Below, piece by piece: positions 7,983-16,957 of a DNA stretch of 64,000 bases (position 1 is the stretch's first letter; every line of letters begins with the position of its first letter). A program made the position numbers and the translations under genes. Below the pieces are notes generated by a model that saw nothing but the letters and a program-made list of their open reading frames with translations, did no database searches and was not told the DNA's origin. The DNA is from Tyzzerella sp. (GTDB lineage Bacteria > Bacillota > Clostridia > Lachnospirales > Lachnospiraceae), in the NCBI GenBank assembly GCA_017465565.1, contig JAFTWA010000019.1, positions 1 through 64,000 on the forward strand. The letters run 5' to 3'.

Positions 7983-10478
7983 CTAGTGTTCAATTCTTCT
8001 TTTTTTGTTGTAAACATACAATGTCGTGACACCGCATACACTGAATAACATGATGGCAAACCATACTCCTGCCACATTGTTATCTCCAGTCTTTGGATTC
8101 TCCTGCTTTGGACTTTCCTGCTTTGGACTTTCCTGCTTTGGAGTTTCAACTGGTTTCTTTGCATTATAACTATTCGTAAATGTCATTTCTTCTTTTGCAT
8201 CTTGTGATGCTACATTATTTTCAACTACAAAGAATTCCCATTCACCTGTCTGTTCATTAAACAACGCATACCAGACAACATTTGAATACGTCCATCCTTC
8301 GACAGTTTCTACTTTCTCACGAATGTAGAGTCCTTCTGCAAGATAGTCTTCATCATTTAATTCTTCTTCTGTAAGTTTTAATTTGATAACACCATCAAAT
8401 TTACCCTTACCATCTGTTGTAATCGTATTTGCAACAATGTCTACTTCACCATTTGCATTACTATTACCAAATTCAATAATTTCGAATGTAAATGTTTGTT
8501 TGCCAGGTGTAGCTTCACCTTTCTGTTCTACCACTTTTACAAATGGGATTTCTACAACTACATTGCTGTCGCGATTACATACATCACAAATACCATCATC
8601 GTTAGTATCTTTGTGTGGTTCTCTTACACAGATATTATACTGACAAGTTGTACAATATCTTGAATGTGCATCGTCTGTAATCTGCCACTCAGATGGTGTA
8701 TGTGGTTCTACCGTAGACTGTGCTGTACATCCTGGGAAATCACATGTTTTGGCATGTCCATTATCTTGACGATATGTCCAATCTTGACTCCATTTGTGTT
8801 CTGCAACACTTCCATATAAGTTGTTACATGTTGAACAAGTTGCTTTTGATTGGCATGTAGCTGTTCCGCCTGAACATGCAGTCTTTGTATCAGTATAAGT
8901 ACAACCGTTTACGGTACATTCGTGGAAATGTTTGTCATTTTCTTGTGTCCAATTTTGTCCCATAATATGGTCACCTGCATCTGTACTTGTGTACCATTTA
9001 TCACCCATAGTGAGTTCGTCTTTTGCATTTGCGCTGCAACGAGAACAATCATACCAATAGGTATCATATTCCTGGCAATTACTTGCCTGTGTTTTTAAAT
9101 GAGCTACATCTTTGATTCTCTCACTGTAATCATGACCCTTTTCAGGAATAATTACACTGTCTTTGTTTGTAATCTCCATATTTGCAGTTGCATCTTCAAA
9201 GTATTTTCCACAAGTACATGTGTAATACTCGCTGTTACCTGATTGTGTACAGGTTGCAGGTTCTGCAGGTACTCGTGTTGTAGAGTGAACATGTTGCAAT
9301 TGAGGTTGTATTACATACTGACATGTTGTACAAACTTTTGCCTCCTGCTCTGTTGCGGCAGGAATGTTTGGAGTATGTTGTTGTACGGAATCATGTGCAT
9401 TACAACCGATTTCTGTACATTTGTGTGCATGTCCGTCATCCTCTTTGTAATCCCATGTGTTGCTCCATTTGTGGTCTGCAAGATTACCATATTCTTTCTG
9501 ACATACTGTACATACAGCTTTCTTTAAACATGTAGCTGTGCCACCCGTGTGATTCTCGGAAAGCGGACGATATGGAATTTCATTGATTTCCGCTCCCTGC
9601 TCACTTAAAAGTTGACCACATGTATTACAGGTCTTATACGCATCCCAACCTTTTACTTTACAGCTGGATGGTTGTGCTGCTGTAGGTGTTGTACTTGCGT
9701 GATTACAAGATACTGTTACCGTACATGTGTCGGTATAATTGCCATCGACAGTCTTAACTGTGATGACAGATGTTCCCTTCTTAACACCGGTTACTTTTCC
9801 AGTATTTGCATCTACTGTGGCAACAGAAGGCGTGCCTGATGTAAATGTTACTGTCTTGTTTGTCGCTTCTGCAGGATTGACTGTGTAAGAAGGTGTAGCA
9901 GATTGACCAATGTTAACAGACAATGTTTTTTGGATTGTAACACCTGTTACAGCTACGGGTTTGGCTACAACGGAAAATTCGGCAGGAACAACTACAGCAT
10001 TCTTTGTGTTGTATGTTTCATCGTCTGCCCAATGATCCACAAGACCAAATTCATAGGTCTTGAATGCGGCATCATCGTCAACTGTACACTTGAATGTCAT
10101 CAGTACAATTTTTTCTGTACCGGTGTAGGAGTATGCGCCAAAGCCGCTGTAGTACATAGACTGTTCAGTCCATCCGGCGCCTTCAGCAGCAAGTGTCCAG
10201 CCTAAGGTTTCACTGATGCCTTCTGCTGCTGTGCCGCTGTTTGCAACATAAGTAAGTCCCTCGGGAGGTACAACCGTAAACTCCAAGGTGTTTTGCTTAC
10301 CCGTCTGTTGCATGTACACGGTGAATGTTATTGTATCACCGCGGTGCGCTTCACTTTTGTCTGCTTCAACTGTAAAGGTACAGGTTGAAGGCGATGCTGC
10401 TAATGCCGGCACTGCAGTTGCCAACATACTGAACATCATAACAAAGCAAAGCAAAATAGAGGTAATTCGCTTGTTCAT
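7983..10478 (-). CDS. Sortase-anchored cysteine-rich surface protein with cohesin-like, Big_2 and Spy0128-like domains
   Basis: An 831-aa exported protein; the ATG at 10478 follows GGAGC. In order: signal peptide (1-27, ending AVPALA), a cohesin-like beta domain (about 30-165, RGDTITFTVYMQQ... IVLMTFKCTVDDDA), a Big_2 Ig-like domain (about 170-255), a long stretch with repeated C-x2-C pairs and His-Trp motifs (about 255-630, for example HKWSNTWDYKEDDGHAHKC), a calcium-loop-like DTNDDGICDVC, a Spy0128/FctA-type pilin domain (about 640-775), a KQESP repeat, the sorting signal NPKTGD, a membrane helix and a KKRR tail. It should be covalently fixed to the cell wall. The cohesin assignment is by pattern only. 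The partner gene upstream encodes a dockerin protein. Confidence 0.75.
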   Translation of the reverse strand: MNKRITSILLCFVMMFSMLATAVPALAASPSTCTFTVEADKSEAHRGDTITFTVYMQQTGKQNTLEFTVVPPEGLTYVANSGTAAEGISETLGWTLAAEGAGWTEQSMYYSGFGAYSYTGTEKIVLMTFKCTVDDDAAFKTYEFGLVDHWADDETYNTKNAVVVPAEFSVVAKPVAVTGVTIQKTLSVNIGQSATPSYTVNPAEATNKTVTFTSGTPSVATVDANTGKVTGVKKGTSVITVKTVDGNYTDTCTVTVSCNHASTTPTAAQPSSCKVKGWDAYKTCNTCGQLLSEQGAEINEIPYRPLSENHTGGTATCLKKAVCTVCQKEYGNLADHKWSNTWDYKEDDGHAHKCTEIGCNAHDSVQQHTPNIPAATEQEAKVCTTCQYVIQPQLQHVHSTTRVPAEPATCTQSGNSEYYTCTCGKYFEDATANMEITNKDSVIIPEKGHDYSERIKDVAHLKTQASNCQEYDTYWYDCSRCSANAKDELTMGDKWYTSTDAGDHIMGQNWTQENDKHFHECTVNGCTYTDTKTACSGGTATCQSKATCSTCNNLYGSVAEHKWSQDWTYRQDNGHAKTCDFPGCTAQSTVEPHTPSEWQITDDAHSRYCTTCQYNICVREPHKDTNDDGICDVCNRDSNVVVEIPFVKVVEQKGEATPGKQTFTFEIIEFGNSNANGEVDIVANTITTDGKGKFDGVIKLKLTEEELNDEDYLAEGLYIREKVETVEGWTYSNVVWYALFNEQTGEWEFFVVENNVASQDAKEEMTFTNSYNAKKPVETPKQESPKQESPKQENPKTGDNNVAGVWFAIMLFSVCGVTTLYVYNKKRRIEH
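8101..8145. repeat. Three 15-bp tandem repeats coding for PKQES
   Basis: The unit TCCTGCTTTGGACTT occurs three times in a row (third copy with one change) within the surface protein gene, giving PKQES-PKQES-PKQEN just before the sorting motif. Such short in-frame repeats can change copy number and alter the wall-spanning spacer length. Confidence 0.85.
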
Positions 10479-10648
10479 GACCAAGCTCCTTTCAATTATT
10501 TGCGGGGCAGTTTTTCATACACACCGTTTTGCAGCCTCGCTTAGTTACAATACGATGGGGATGTTTCCATCCAATATATTCTTAACTCCTTCGCAGCACA
10601 TTCCATATGGCGTATAGATATGCCGCAAAGAAATGTAAGACAAGTTAT

Positions 10649-13600
10649 TTACCAGAGCAAACTCGTTTTCTTAGCGTGAGCGTTCAAAAGACCGACATCA
10701 CTGATTGTAATGCGTGTATCTCCGTTCACATTTGCGCATTCGAACTGATAGTCCTCAAGGGTAGACACTTTCTTTGCGTGAGCGTTTGCCAAACCAACAT
10801 CGCTGACATTTATTCTGCCATCGCCGTTGATATCACCTTTCAAATGTATCTTCACATCCTGCAAAACATTGTTATCCGCGACAACCACTTCATACTCCCT
10901 AGTAACATGATTAGCCTTGCTAACCTTCAAAGTATACGTTCCTGCCGCCACTCCATCAAAACTATAATTTGCACTATTACCTTTGACGATCACTTCATAT
11001 GCCGGTTCAGACATTCCCTGCTCAATCAGTTGCAAAGTCACTTCAGCAGTGTCATCGTTAAAGCTGGTAACACTTCCGCCAACCATCACACCCATTCCGG
11101 TCGGCTCGCCGCACACGAAATCATAGGTAATGTATGCAAAATTACTATTTGCCATCACATGACTGGAATCTATTCTTCTACCATTTAGCACAGCTGTCAT
11201 CGGCGTGCCAAATCGACTCAGAAGAACATATCCATCCATTTTCGGGATTAATTTGATTTCCAGTGTATATGTTTCACCTTCCACAAATGTATCAGTTGGT
11301 TCAAGCGGCACTCCTTCGCTGTCGTACCACCAGAATCCGCAAAAATCATATCCATAACTTGCCAATTCATACAATTCTGAGTTTCGAACTATACCTTCGT
11401 AATCCGGCGTCGCACCAGGTCTCGGAGCTGTAATACCAGATACGGCTACCTGCGTTACATCTTGAACCTCATAAGTAAAGGTATAACCGACCTCTTGCGC
11501 ATACAGTGCATCTGAACCGCCTTTATAAACCTCTGCCGAATTACCATTCACGGTTGCCGTACAAAGTGGTTCGTACCACTTGTTCATATAAAAGGTAAAT
11601 CCATCTTCTGTCTTCAAATATACATAGACTTGGTAATCATGGCCGGCAATAAAGACATCGTTTTCATAGACATCTTTTATATTGTCAGGGTCTGTCACAT
11701 CAGACCATCTGACACCATTACGGATATAATACAAATGTCTGTTATTCATCCAATCATCATAGTACGCGTTCTTACTAGTATCGATGGAATATCCAGTACC
11801 CGAAACATTTACTTCATAATTCGGTTTTTGACCTGGAATTGGTTTTGTAACATTAATGATTTCAATCAGTTCAACTACCGTATCATTACATTTACCGAAA
11901 TCATAGGTGACATTTACATATATATTTGGGTCCTGTTCGTATACTTTAGAAACCACAGCATTGTGTCCGTTTACTGTCGCTTTTACCGCCGGCAATACCC
12001 GTACTCCACTGGCATCTACAGCAAACGACATAGAATCTATAGGACGTACATCCATGCTTACTCGGTAATATTTTCCTGCCACAAATGTATCGCCTGACTT
12101 CATCGCTGTATAATTGATGCCATCATCAGATACATACCACACCATATAATCCTGTACTGTACTGCTGGTTCCTACAAGACCATAATCATTACTGCCCTTT
12201 CCTAAAGTATAGGAAATTGCATTGCCTTCCACCGGCGCCTTTACAGTTAATTCGATCAACTCAATCGGTGGATTTTTCGGGATTCGATAACCATATTTCA
12301 ATGTAATACCACAATCATCACACACCAAATCTCCGGTGTAGCCATCCTCGCGCCCTGCTTTTTTTGCACCAACAACGCTAACATTGACATGCTCCGGGGC
12401 AAGCAGTGTTCCCATGCTAATCAGAGCACCACATTCGCAATAAGTGTCACCGCTGTATCCAAAGTCATAACAGCTCGGTGCTACATATCCGATTACATTT
12501 GTCGCTCCAGAATGTACTTTTGGGGTAGTCTTGCCCCTTACAGACATGCCACACTCGGAACATTTGGAGGTTCCTGTATAACCAAAATGTTCACAATCAC
12601 CCTCACGAACTGTAAGAGGATTTAATGTCAAAGTGCCTGTATGTTCTCCATAACTATCAATTGTTTCTCCATATGTTACGATATGACCGCAATCTACACA
12701 TACGACATTTCCGGTATAACCCTCTTTCACGCAGACAGGTTCGTATGCTCCGGATATTCTGGTTCCATTCAGATGCTGGCATTCTGTTGGGGAAATAATA
12801 GGTTCGAAAACAAAAATTCCTCCACCTGTATATCCTGAAAATGAGGTAATCGTACCTCTCCATGTCGGTTGTCCAGTGACTTTACTCAGTGAAATATAAT
12901 TTGTAATATTAATCTCCACTTCATTTCCAATGGTCTTTTCATAAACATAGTAAACCTTCCATCCCGTACAATACGGATTTGTCATATGAATGCTTTCCTG
13001 CTTTTCATAATCCGTAGGCGCGAAAGTAACCAAGATTTCGTCACCAAGTAACACGATGTTTGAACTCGCATAGCCATAACGAACATGAACCATGTCATTA
13101 TCCACAGTCCAATCTGTTTTTACCATTGCATCCTGCTCCGGATCGTATCGTTCCAATACTTTCGTGAACTGATAAGAACAAACCTGACATTCCTTGTACG
13201 CAATACCTTTACCATCTACATTGGTATGCGGCGTGCCCATGTCCTGCCAGCCCATAAATGCATGTTTCTCTAATGTTGTTTTGGTACACCTTATGCCTTT
13301 ATGTTCAAACAGACATTGTAATTTATGTTCGCCTTCATTTTCATAGGAATAATCAATATCTACCTCCCCTGTTTCAGGGTCGACAAAATAATGTTCGTGT
13401 TTCTTTTCATATTTCTTTCCACCACAATCCAGGCAAGTGTATTCAATCCACTCGCTTCCGTCCCCCATTGGAACACCATATATATTGGTTCCCAGATTTA
13501 CCAAAATGCGGGTTTCTTTACTAAAGCGGTGTGCTTCTTCTGTATATTCCACACAGCCATCGCCAATACAAGCCACTGAATGCCCATAAGTAGCATAGAC

Positions 13601-15226
13601 AGGAATGTTATCCCCGTATTGTGCAATCGTATCTATATGTTCTCCATAAATAGGCTTACATTCCCCCTGATAAATATGTGTAGAACGCAGTGCTGCTTTC
13701 GCAGATTCCACTGTATTTCCTTCCTCGTCTGTAATCACACATTTGTAATACAGGGTGGTATGACAAACCTCAGGAGAAACAGACACGGTCAATTGTGGCA
13801 TCTTCGACCCATATGTAGTGTAATATGTGTTCCCACTTTCCCACCATTCCGTCTGGCGGTCGTTTAGTTTCACCCAGTCGCCCCCGTAACTTACATACCA
13901 CTGGTAAGATAATTTGGATAATCCTTTTGCAGCAACAGAGAAGGAAACCTGATTATCTTCTTCATTTAGGGGTTCTCCCTCACCCGCATTGTAATCTGTC
14001 ACTTTACACACCAAGCTTCTTGGTTGTTTTAAAATCAAAATACGAGCATAGGAATCAAAGCCACAAATGGTGCAGACACCGTATTTATTCAGTTCATGTT
14101 CTGCATAACCAAGCTTTGCATGTGCATCTTCTGTACAATACATACATTCATGCCAATGAGCCGTCCAATCCATCACCCAATCTTTCTTTGGTGTGGCATT
14201 ATGCGTGCCTCCGCCTTGGGAAGTATGATTTTGTAAAATATGTACATCAAAGTCATCTTCATTGAAGCAACGGTCACTACAGTCACATCCCATGTCGCTT
14301 GTTATAATTCCACAACAATCTACACAGCGAAGTTCCCCATTATCCTCACAGGTTCCACAGATGTCATTATTATGGAAACAATCCCCACAGTCCTCACAGA
14401 AATGCATATCATATTCATCGTCCAAAATACACATGCCTTCTGAACATTCGGAATAAGACTCACAGCACATCTTACAGAAGCCACATAGTTCACACTTGTC
14501 TTCTACACAGAAAGGTGTTCCACAATCTGCACACACATGTTCAAACCAATCTGAATCTTCCACGCAATATTCTCCGCAAGCACACCCTTCATCGAAAGGC
14601 ATATCTGTACAGCAGTCCGGACAAAATCCACAATGCTCACATAATTCCAAGCCTTCCTCAAAAATACAATCCTCGCAGTTCTCACAAATCAAACAACATT
14701 CTTCACAATGATTATTGTGTTCTTTGCATTCCGGCGAAGATGCAAAGCAATTATTACAATACTCACAGTGCATGCCTCCTTCTGACTCTTGACAATCCGC
14801 ACAAAATCCACAATGTTCACAGATTTCACCTACACAGCCTTCACAATTCCAGCAGCTTCCGCAAAGACCGCCTTCATCTATGTAATAACATTCCTCTGAG
14901 TTATTGCAATTTTTACAATGCCATCCTTCTGACAAATAACAGTCTTCACAATATCTGCAAGTAGTACAAAATGCCCCTGCTTCTGTAAAACATTTTCCAC
15001 ACTGGTTACAATGAGTCTCTACAAAACAAGTAGAATTGGTACATTCTATACTGCAGGCGCCACACATTCCACACATATACTGATCCCAATGGTAATGCCC
15101 ACAATGCCAACACTCCTGCCCGTCTTCCCAATCTGCATGTACATGCAAAGACAAAGAAGAAAACATTCCTATTATCATAGCTACCGCAAGAGTAAAACTT
15201 AAAATTTTCCTAAAAGTTTTTTTCAT
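10649..15226 (-). CDS. Giant secreted cysteine-rich protein with C-terminal dockerin
   Basis: A 1525-aa exported protein. In order: signal peptide (1-31, ending SLHVHA); a cysteine-rich region (about 32-335) with 64 cysteines, mostly C-x2-C pairs such as CEHCGFCADC; a further C-x2-C module; an Ig-like domain (about 385-500, LSYQWYVSYGGDWVKL); further C-x2-CG modules, of which four share a GYTG-x3-C-x2-CG pattern (about 840-1010); three related beta domains beginning ELIELTV/ELIEIINV/QVAVSGI; a carboxypeptidase-regulatory-like domain (NSANYSFDGVAAGTYTLKVS); and a two-repeat dockerin (GDINGDGRINVSDVGLANAH and ANVNGDTRITISDVGLLNAH). No catalytic domain is recognised. The dockerin implies calcium-dependent docking to a cohesin, and the neighbouring anchored protein has a cohesin-like domain. 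The two genes are 170 bases apart on the same strand. Confidence 0.8.
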   Translation of the reverse strand: MKKTFRKILSFTLAVAMIIGMFSSLSLHVHADWEDGQECWHCGHYHWDQYMCGMCGACSIECTNSTCFVETHCNQCGKCFTEAGAFCTTCRYCEDCYLSEGWHCKNCNNSEECYYIDEGGLCGSCWNCEGCVGEICEHCGFCADCQESEGGMHCEYCNNCFASSPECKEHNNHCEECCLICENCEDCIFEEGLELCEHCGFCPDCCTDMPFDEGCACGEYCVEDSDWFEHVCADCGTPFCVEDKCELCGFCKMCCESYSECSEGMCILDDEYDMHFCEDCGDCFHNNDICGTCEDNGELRCVDCCGIITSDMGCDCSDRCFNEDDFDVHILQNHTSQGGGTHNATPKKDWVMDWTAHWHECMYCTEDAHAKLGYAEHELNKYGVCTICGFDSYARILILKQPRSLVCKVTDYNAGEGEPLNEEDNQVSFSVAAKGLSKLSYQWYVSYGGDWVKLNDRQTEWWESGNTYYTTYGSKMPQLTVSVSPEVCHTTLYYKCVITDEEGNTVESAKAALRSTHIYQGECKPIYGEHIDTIAQYGDNIPVYATYGHSVACIGDGCVEYTEEAHRFSKETRILVNLGTNIYGVPMGDGSEWIEYTCLDCGGKKYEKKHEHYFVDPETGEVDIDYSYENEGEHKLQCLFEHKGIRCTKTTLEKHAFMGWQDMGTPHTNVDGKGIAYKECQVCSYQFTKVLERYDPEQDAMVKTDWTVDNDMVHVRYGYASSNIVLLGDEILVTFAPTDYEKQESIHMTNPYCTGWKVYYVYEKTIGNEVEINITNYISLSKVTGQPTWRGTITSFSGYTGGGIFVFEPIISPTECQHLNGTRISGAYEPVCVKEGYTGNVVCVDCGHIVTYGETIDSYGEHTGTLTLNPLTVREGDCEHFGYTGTSKCSECGMSVRGKTTPKVHSGATNVIGYVAPSCYDFGYSGDTYCECGALISMGTLLAPEHVNVSVVGAKKAGREDGYTGDLVCDDCGITLKYGYRIPKNPPIELIELTVKAPVEGNAISYTLGKGSNDYGLVGTSSTVQDYMVWYVSDDGINYTAMKSGDTFVAGKYYRVSMDVRPIDSMSFAVDASGVRVLPAVKATVNGHNAVVSKVYEQDPNIYVNVTYDFGKCNDTVVELIEIINVTKPIPGQKPNYEVNVSGTGYSIDTSKNAYYDDWMNNRHLYYIRNGVRWSDVTDPDNIKDVYENDVFIAGHDYQVYVYLKTEDGFTFYMNKWYEPLCTATVNGNSAEVYKGGSDALYAQEVGYTFTYEVQDVTQVAVSGITAPRPGATPDYEGIVRNSELYELASYGYDFCGFWWYDSEGVPLEPTDTFVEGETYTLEIKLIPKMDGYVLLSRFGTPMTAVLNGRRIDSSHVMANSNFAYITYDFVCGEPTGMGVMVGGSVTSFNDDTAEVTLQLIEQGMSEPAYEVIVKGNSANYSFDGVAAGTYTLKVSKANHVTREYEVVVADNNVLQDVKIHLKGDINGDGRINVSDVGLANAHAKKVSTLEDYQFECANVNGDTRITISDVGLLNAHAKKTSLLW

Positions 15227-15260
15227 TATTGTCGTTCCTCCATTTTATTTTGTCATTTTC

Positions 15261-15289
15261 TTGGTTTTAAAAATGAAATGTGCTACAAT
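15261..15289 (+). promoter_or_regulatory. Promoter reading toward the solute-binding protein gene
   Basis: -35 TTGGTT (15261-15266), 17-nt spacer, -10 TACAAT (15284-15289). It would produce a leader of about 265 nt before the solute-binding protein start. Confidence 0.55.
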
Positions 15290-15562
15290 ACAAAAAACAA
15301 GGGGCATTCTCTGCAAACGTTGGCGCGGCTACAGAGAGGGGTACCCCTAAATCATATCAATGGATGATAAGGACAAGACATATACCCTCCTTTGATAATC
15401 TTGCAAATATCATTATACGGATTACCAAGATTTTGACCCCCTCAAAAACCTCCAAATTGATAGGTAAAAATGAAATAAAATCATTTTTCCGCTTCTGAGA
15501 GGTAAATTGATAGGAAAATTGGTAGGAATTCCGTGGTGGCAGCCCCACCGAGGAGGAACATT
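15290..15562 (+). other. Long leader of the solute-binding protein gene, with a decayed HTH-like reading frame
   Basis: One frame of this leader reads GTPKSYQWMIRTRHIPSFDN, which resembles the end of an XRE helix-turn-helix domain. Its only start would be a GTG at 15280 inside the -10 region, so it is probably a remnant or chance. The leader also holds a hairpin (AAAAATGA/TCATTTTT, 15466-15488) and three copies of AAATTGRTAGG. No riboswitch class was recognised. Confidence 0.35.
15454..15526 (+). repeat. Three direct repeats AAATTGRTAGG
   Basis: AAATTGATAGG occurs at 15454-15464 and 15504-15514, and AAATTGGTAGG at 15516-15526, the last two nearly back to back and ending about 25 bases before the ribosome binding site. 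Repeated 11-mers in front of a gene that has a LuxR-type regulator next door suggest protein binding sites; this is inference. Confidence 0.4.
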
Positions 15563-16921
15563 ATGAAAAAGACACTATCTCTCATACTGGCAGGGTTGCT
15601 CCTGCTGCTTGGAATAACAGGATGCACTCAGCAAACGCAACTAAACCCTGACAACCCCGTTACGCTGACGATGTGGCACGTTTACGGAAGTCAAACCGAA
15701 TCACCACTGAATGACAGCATTCACGAATTTAACTGTACTGTCGGTAAGGATAAAGGCATTGTAATCAACGTTGTTTCTGTCAGCAGTTCTTCTGCCATTG
15801 ACGAAGCACTCACTGCTGCAGCCGAGAAGGAGCCGGGTGCTCCTCAGCTTCCGGATTTATTTACGGCGTATCCGCGTGTCGCAGAAATCGTCGGGACCGA
15901 TAACCTGCTGAATTGGAATGACTATTTTACTGGGCAGGAATTGGACGCATTTGTTGACGAGTTTCTTGAGGAAGGATACTTTGGGGATGCGCTGCTCATG
16001 CTGCCTGTAGCCAAATCTACAGAGCTTTTGTTCTTAAATAAGACTCTGTTCAGTAAATTTGGAACCGCAAACGGTGTTACTGCAGAAAGTCTGTCCACCT
16101 ATGAAGGACTGTTTTCTGCCTGCAAAAAGTTTTATGATTGGTCCAATGGACAAGATATGTTCCAGATTAACGACTTCTATCACTACTCTCTGTCCGGAAT
16201 GGCCGCTTATAGTGAGGAATTTGTTACAGACGGCAAACTCAATCTTGAAAGTGATGCCTTTGAGAAGGTATGGACACCAATGGCACACGCTGGCATTTAT
16301 GGTGGATTATGTCTTGGGGACGGTTATGCCTCTGACCGTTGGAAAACCGGCGAAATCGTATGCAGCACCGGTTCTACCGCCGGTGTTCTCTACCTGCGCG
16401 ACTATGTAACCTATTCTGATAACACCACAGAGAATATTGAAACGGCTATTCTGGCATACCCGCGTTTTGAAAAGGGTTCTGCTGCCGTTGTTCACCGTGG
16501 CGGCGGACTTTTCGCCCTGAAAAACGAGGACGCGTGCAAAAACGAAGCAGCAGCAATCTTTGCCAAGTGGCTGACACAGAAAGAGAACAATCTGAATTTC
16601 GTTACCAAGGCAGGATATCTTCCGGTAACAAACGATGCGTTTAACTCCCTTTTTGCCGACGCAGATTCTGTAGAAAACGAAAAATACCGCTTACTGTATA
16701 ACGCAGTAAACGATATGTCAGAGAAATATACCTATTGCGAGGTTCCTGTGTACGATGGTGTATCGGATACACAATCTTCCTTTGAGAAGAATGTGAAAAC
16801 CGTTTTAAGTGCTGCACATCTGGAATATTGGAACCGTATTGCCGACGGAGAAAATGCCGATACGGTGCTCGATGAGCTTGTTTCTTCCACTCTTGCTAAA
16901 ATTCGCAGTCTTTATCAGTAA
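15563..16921 (+). CDS. ABC-type extracellular solute-binding lipoprotein (family 1, sugar type)
   Basis: A 452-aa lipoprotein. The ATG at 15563 follows GAGGAGGAAC; the lipobox is LLGITGC (Cys about 22). The mature part starts with VTLTMWHVYGSQTESPLNDS, the usual opening of family 1 sugar-binding proteins, and contains the AGILYLRDY-like and FAKWLTQKENNLNFVTKAGY hinge/C-lobe motifs. It should sit on the outer face of the membrane and bind an oligosaccharide. No permease or ATPase gene is nearby; instead a membrane LuxR regulator follows 36 bases later. Base composition is visibly more GC-rich than the flanks, suggesting acquisition by transfer. Confidence 0.88.
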   Translation: MKKTLSLILAGLLLLLGITGCTQQTQLNPDNPVTLTMWHVYGSQTESPLNDSIHEFNCTVGKDKGIVINVVSVSSSSAIDEALTAAAEKEPGAPQLPDLFTAYPRVAEIVGTDNLLNWNDYFTGQELDAFVDEFLEEGYFGDALLMLPVAKSTELLFLNKTLFSKFGTANGVTAESLSTYEGLFSACKKFYDWSNGQDMFQINDFYHYSLSGMAAYSEEFVTDGKLNLESDAFEKVWTPMAHAGIYGGLCLGDGYASDRWKTGEIVCSTGSTAGVLYLRDYVTYSDNTTENIETAILAYPRFEKGSAAVVHRGGGLFALKNEDACKNEAAAIFAKWLTQKENNLNFVTKAGYLPVTNDAFNSLFADADSVENEKYRLLYNAVNDMSEKYTYCEVPVYDGVSDTQSSFEKNVKTVLSAAHLEYWNRIADGENADTVLDELVSSTLAKIRSLYQ

Positions 16922-16957
16922 AGACTGCGGTTGAACTGTAAGAAAGGAGGCTCCGCT

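Noticed and set aside
10479..10648. Riboswitch upstream of the sortase-anchored protein gene
   Set aside because: A small GGATG/CATCC hairpin exists, but no conserved motif of a riboswitch class was found.
14215..15150. Multihaem cytochrome
   Set aside because: The C-x2-C pairs are followed by Gly, Phe or acidic residues, not by the His required for c-type haem attachment.
10607..15202. Many plus-strand ORFs opposite the giant cysteine-rich protein gene
   Set aside because: They are antisense frames of a repetitive coding sequence, lack ribosome binding sites and resemble no family.
15280..15498. A 72-codon HTH-like ORF
   Set aside because: Its only start codon lies inside the -10 region of the promoter at 15261-15289, so it would not be translated; kept only as a possible remnant in the leader description.
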